A stretch of DNA of 64,000 bases from Kribbella catacumbae DSM 19601. Lineage in GTDB: Bacteria > Actinomycetota > Actinomycetes > Propionibacteriales > Kribbellaceae. The stretch is from the NCBI RefSeq assembly GCF_000372465.1, contig NZ_AQUZ01000009.1:62001-126000 (forward strand), read 5' to 3'. Shown here piece after piece: positions 51,465-64,000 of this stretch. The notes beneath the pieces were generated by a model. The model saw only the letters and a program-made list of their open reading frames with translations. It was not told where the DNA came from and made no database searches. How positions within the stretch are numbered: the first letter of the stretch is position 1; each line of letters begins with the position of its first letter. The position numbers were made by a program, and so were the translations under genes.

Positions 51465-54445
51465 ATGTCCTCCACCTGGCCCGAACTGTTCGCCGCTCGC
51501 GTCCGGGAGACCCCCGACGCCGTTGCCGTCGTCTTCGAGGACACCTCGCTGACGTACGCCGAACTGGACGGCGAGTCCACCCGGCTGGCCCGGCTGCTGA
51601 TCGCAGCTGGGGCCGGTCCGGAGCAGGTGATCGCCCTGGCGGTACCGAGGTCGCCGGCGCTGATCATCGCCGAGGTAGCGGTGCTGAAGAGTGGCGCCGC
51701 CTACCTGCCGCTCGACATCGACTACCCAGCCGAGCGGATCTCGTACATGCTCGGCGACGCATCCCCGGTCTGCCTGGTGACCACTGCGGCTCTGGTGGAC
51801 CGCCTGCCGACGGAGCCTGCGGTCCCGTACGTCGTACTGGACGCTCCGGAGACGCAGGAGCGCCTGGTGGACGGGCCGCTGACCACGGCTCCGCTGCAGG
51901 TGACCAACGCGGCCTTCGTCATCTACACCTCGGGTTCGACGGGCCGGCCCAAGGGTGTGGTGCTGTCGCACACCGGGGTCGAGAAGCTGGTCGCGACGCA
52001 GACCGAGCGGTTCGGGATCGGTCCGGGCGACCGGATCCTGCAGTTCGCCTCGCCCAGCTTCGATGTGGCCTTCTGGGATCTCTGCTTGGGGCTGCTGTCC
52101 GGCGGGCGGCTGGTGATCGTGCCGTCGGAGCGGCGGGTTCCAGGGGCCGAGCTGACGGAGTACGCGCACAAGCACGGCGCTACGTTCATGATCCTGCCGC
52201 CTGCACTGCTTGCGGCGCTTCCGGCTGACTTGTCCTTGCCTGCTGGAGCGACGCTGTTGGCAGGCACTGAGCGGGTAGCTCCTGAGTTGGTCGCGCGGTT
52301 CGGCCGGGACCGGCGGATGTTCAACGCCTATGGGCCTACCGAGGCCACAGTGAACTCGACACTCGGTGAGGCTCATCCTGACCGGCTGCGGGGAGCCGTA
52401 GTACCGATTGGGATCGCTGACCCGATGACCACGGCGTACGTGGTCGATGACGAGCTGGGGCAGGTGTCGCCGGGCGAGCCGGGTGAGCTGTACCTCGGCG
52501 GGCCAGGGCTTGCTCGTGGCTACCTGGGACGGCCCGACCTCACTGCGGAGCGTTTTGTCGCCGACCCGTTCGGGGCGCCGGGTGGGCGGCTCTACCGGAC
52601 CGGTGACCTCGTCCAGGAGAACAGCGACGGTCAGCTGGAGTTCCTGGGCCGGGTAGACGACCAGGTCAAGATCCGTGGCTACCGGATCGAGCCTGGCGAG
52701 ATCGAGTCCGTACTGCGTGCGCATGAGGCCGTCGACCAGGTCAGTGTCGTTGCACGCGAGGACAGTGATGGCAGTCGGCGGCTGGTCGCGTACGTCGTAC
52801 CGTCGGCTGCGGCAGGGCCTACGGAGGACGACGGCCGGGTCGACGAGTGGAAGGACTTGCACGAGCTCCTCTACGCAGTGGCGTCCACGGCGGAGGGTGC
52901 CGAGGAGGGCTTCACCGGTTGGAACAGTAGCTATGACGGCAGGCCGATTCCGCTGCCGCAGATGCGTTCCTGGCGGGACTCGACGGTCGAGCGCATTCTG
53001 GGGCTGCAGCCTCGACGGGTGCTCGAGCTCGGCGCCGGTAGCGGTCTGATCCTGTCCAAGGTCGCCCCTTCCTGTGAGTCGTACTACGCCACCGACCTGT
53101 CGGAGCAGGCCGTAGAAGCTTTGCGTGCAAGGGTTTCCGCCGACCCGATGCTGGATGGGAAGGTTCAGCTGCGAGCACAGCCCGCTGACGACTTCACGGG
53201 GCTGCCAGAGGGCACCTTCGACGTCGTGGTGCTGAACTCCGTCGTGCAGTACTTCCCCAGCGCGGAGTACCTGGTCGCCGTACTGCGAGGTGCGGTGGAG
53301 CGGCTCGCGCCGGGTGGCTCGGTCTTCGTGGGTGATGTCCGCAACGGCCGCCTGCTGCGTGTACTGCGCGCTGCGATCGAGGCGGGCAACAGCAAGGCCA
53401 GCAAGGAGCAACAGCGGCGTGCGGTCGACGCAGCAGTCGCCTGGGAGGGCGAGCTGTTGCTGGACCCGGACTTCTTCCCTGCAGCGGCACGGGAGATCCC
53501 TGGCGTCGCCGCTGTCGACCTGCAGGTCAAGCGAGCCGGCTACCACAACGAGCTGAGCCGCTACCGCTACGACGTCGTCCTGCGAACTGCTGCGCCTGCC
53601 GCCGAAGCCCCTGCGCAGGAGTTGGTGTGGGGCGCTGACCTCGCGGATCTCGATGCGTTAGAGGCGTGGCTGCAGACGCAGCAGCCGGAAGGCGTGCGGG
53701 TCAGTGGCGTACCGAACGCGCGGTTGACCGCAGACCTCCATCGGCTGCGTGAGATCGACGGTGGCGAGCCAGTAGCGGCAGGCGTTGACCCGGAGCACGC
53801 AGCAGCGGCAGCGAAGCGGCACGGCTATCGGTTCGCCGCTACCTGGTCAGGCGCTGGTCTCGAAGGCGAGCTGGACTTTGTGCTGGCTAAGGACTCGCTA
53901 CCGGTGAACATTTACCGTCCTGGTGGCGAGGCAAAGACCGCGAACGTCCCCGCCGGCTTCCGGGACATCGCTGCGCTGATGCGGTCGCTGCGTGCTCATG
54001 TGGGCGAGCAGTTGCCGGCGTACATGGTCCCGGCGGCCTTTGTGCCGTTGGAGCGGCTGCCGCTGAACCCTGCAGGCAAGCTGGACCGTGCTGCACTCCC
54101 CGCGCCGGACTTCAGCGCACTGTCGACCGGTCATGCGCCCAGTACTCCGCGCGAGAAGCTGTTGTGTGCCGCAGCGGCCAAGGTGCTGGGGCTTGAGTCA
54201 GTGGGCGTGGATGACGACTTCTTCGCTCTGGGCGGCGACAGCATCCTGTCGATCCAGCTAGTGATCGAGGCGCGTTCCGCTGGGCTCGGCCTGTCCACCC
54301 GGCAGGTGTTCGAGCTGCGGACCTGTGAGGCGCTCGCCGCTGTCGCGACCGACGTCACCGACGTACCTACGGCGGATGCCGCCATGAGCCTGGTCGAGTT
54401 GAGCCAGGACGAGATCGATGAGTTCGAAGCCGAGTGGGAGCATTC

Positions 54446-54449
<4 letters not shown>
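51465..54449 (+). CDS. NRPS starter protein: adenylation-methyltransferase-carrier
   Basis: A 994-residue synthetase with no condensation domain, so it should load the first residue. The adenylation domain shows [30 protein letters not shown] and YRTGDL, then [15 protein letters not shown] methyltransferase of about 350 residues is inserted after this, with SAM loop VLELGAGSG, before the last adenylation motif [11 protein letters not shown]. The carrier site is [14 protein letters not shown]. This placement is that of N-methylating modules. The specificity residues I read, D-V-W-M-L-A-A-V-N, match no code I know. It ends with an acidic tail ([12 protein letters not shown]), a likely docking segment, and overlaps the next gene by 4 bp. 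Confidence 0.9.

Positions 54450-64000
<9,551 letters not shown>

Overview
The window is GC-rich (about 70% by eye) and typically actinobacterial: two-component, TetR, MerR, LacI, GntR and Lrp regulators, SDR enzymes, secreted glycosidases, GTG starts, ATGA overlaps and many -10-like boxes a few bases before a start codon. The genes for tyrosine catabolism, the GH101/GH16 enzymes and an unusual habit of using valine GTA mainly before C (frequent GTACTGCG) suggest Kribbella or a close relative. That assignment is inference.

Layout. 1-6.3 kb: a secreted-protein fragment, a GNAT/TetR pair around a palindrome, and a MerR regulator divergent from a coupled membrane protein-SDR-hydrolase operon. 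6.3-19.5 kb: a CoA transferase, a secreted protein, a sugar ABC importer with its LacI regulator (matching operators at both promoters), malic enzyme, VanZ-like, YqgE, DUF3039, Uma2 and a helicase. 19.5-28 kb: a GH16 enzyme, a regulator/SDR pair, an MFS gene destroyed by two palindromic insertions and two indels, IclR, a repeat-filled 735-bp spacer, and Lrp divergent from hpd. 28-33 kb: a GlcD-type oxidase and a CseA/CseB/CseC-like lipoprotein-response regulator-kinase operon, followed by a small secreted protein with an ECF-type promoter. 33-41.5 kb: a GH101 glycosidase, then fahA and an unknown gene divergent from hmgA, and an AbiEi-type antitoxin with no toxin. 41.5-48.3 kb: gene remnants around a polysaccharide deacetylase, then a GntR-creatininase-esterase-AbgT transporter cluster. 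48.3-64 kb: pncA, an SDR, and an iron-boxed siderophore NRPS locus (ornithine/lysine N-hydroxylase, an A-MT-T protein, and a giant C-A-T-C-A-T-E-C-A protein running off the end).

How the parts fit. hpd, hmgA and fahA cover three steps of tyrosine/homogentisate breakdown; no recognisable maleylacetoacetate isomerase is present, and the unknown gene coupled to fahA is the obvious candidate. The NRPS locus opens with a near-consensus iron-repressor box, so it most likely makes a hydroxamate-bearing peptide siderophore. Intergenic DNA holds several families of hairpin and tandem repeats, two of which have landed inside a gene, so part of this repeat load behaves like small non-autonomous mobile elements. 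No rRNA, tRNA, CRISPR array, complete IS element or prophage was seen.
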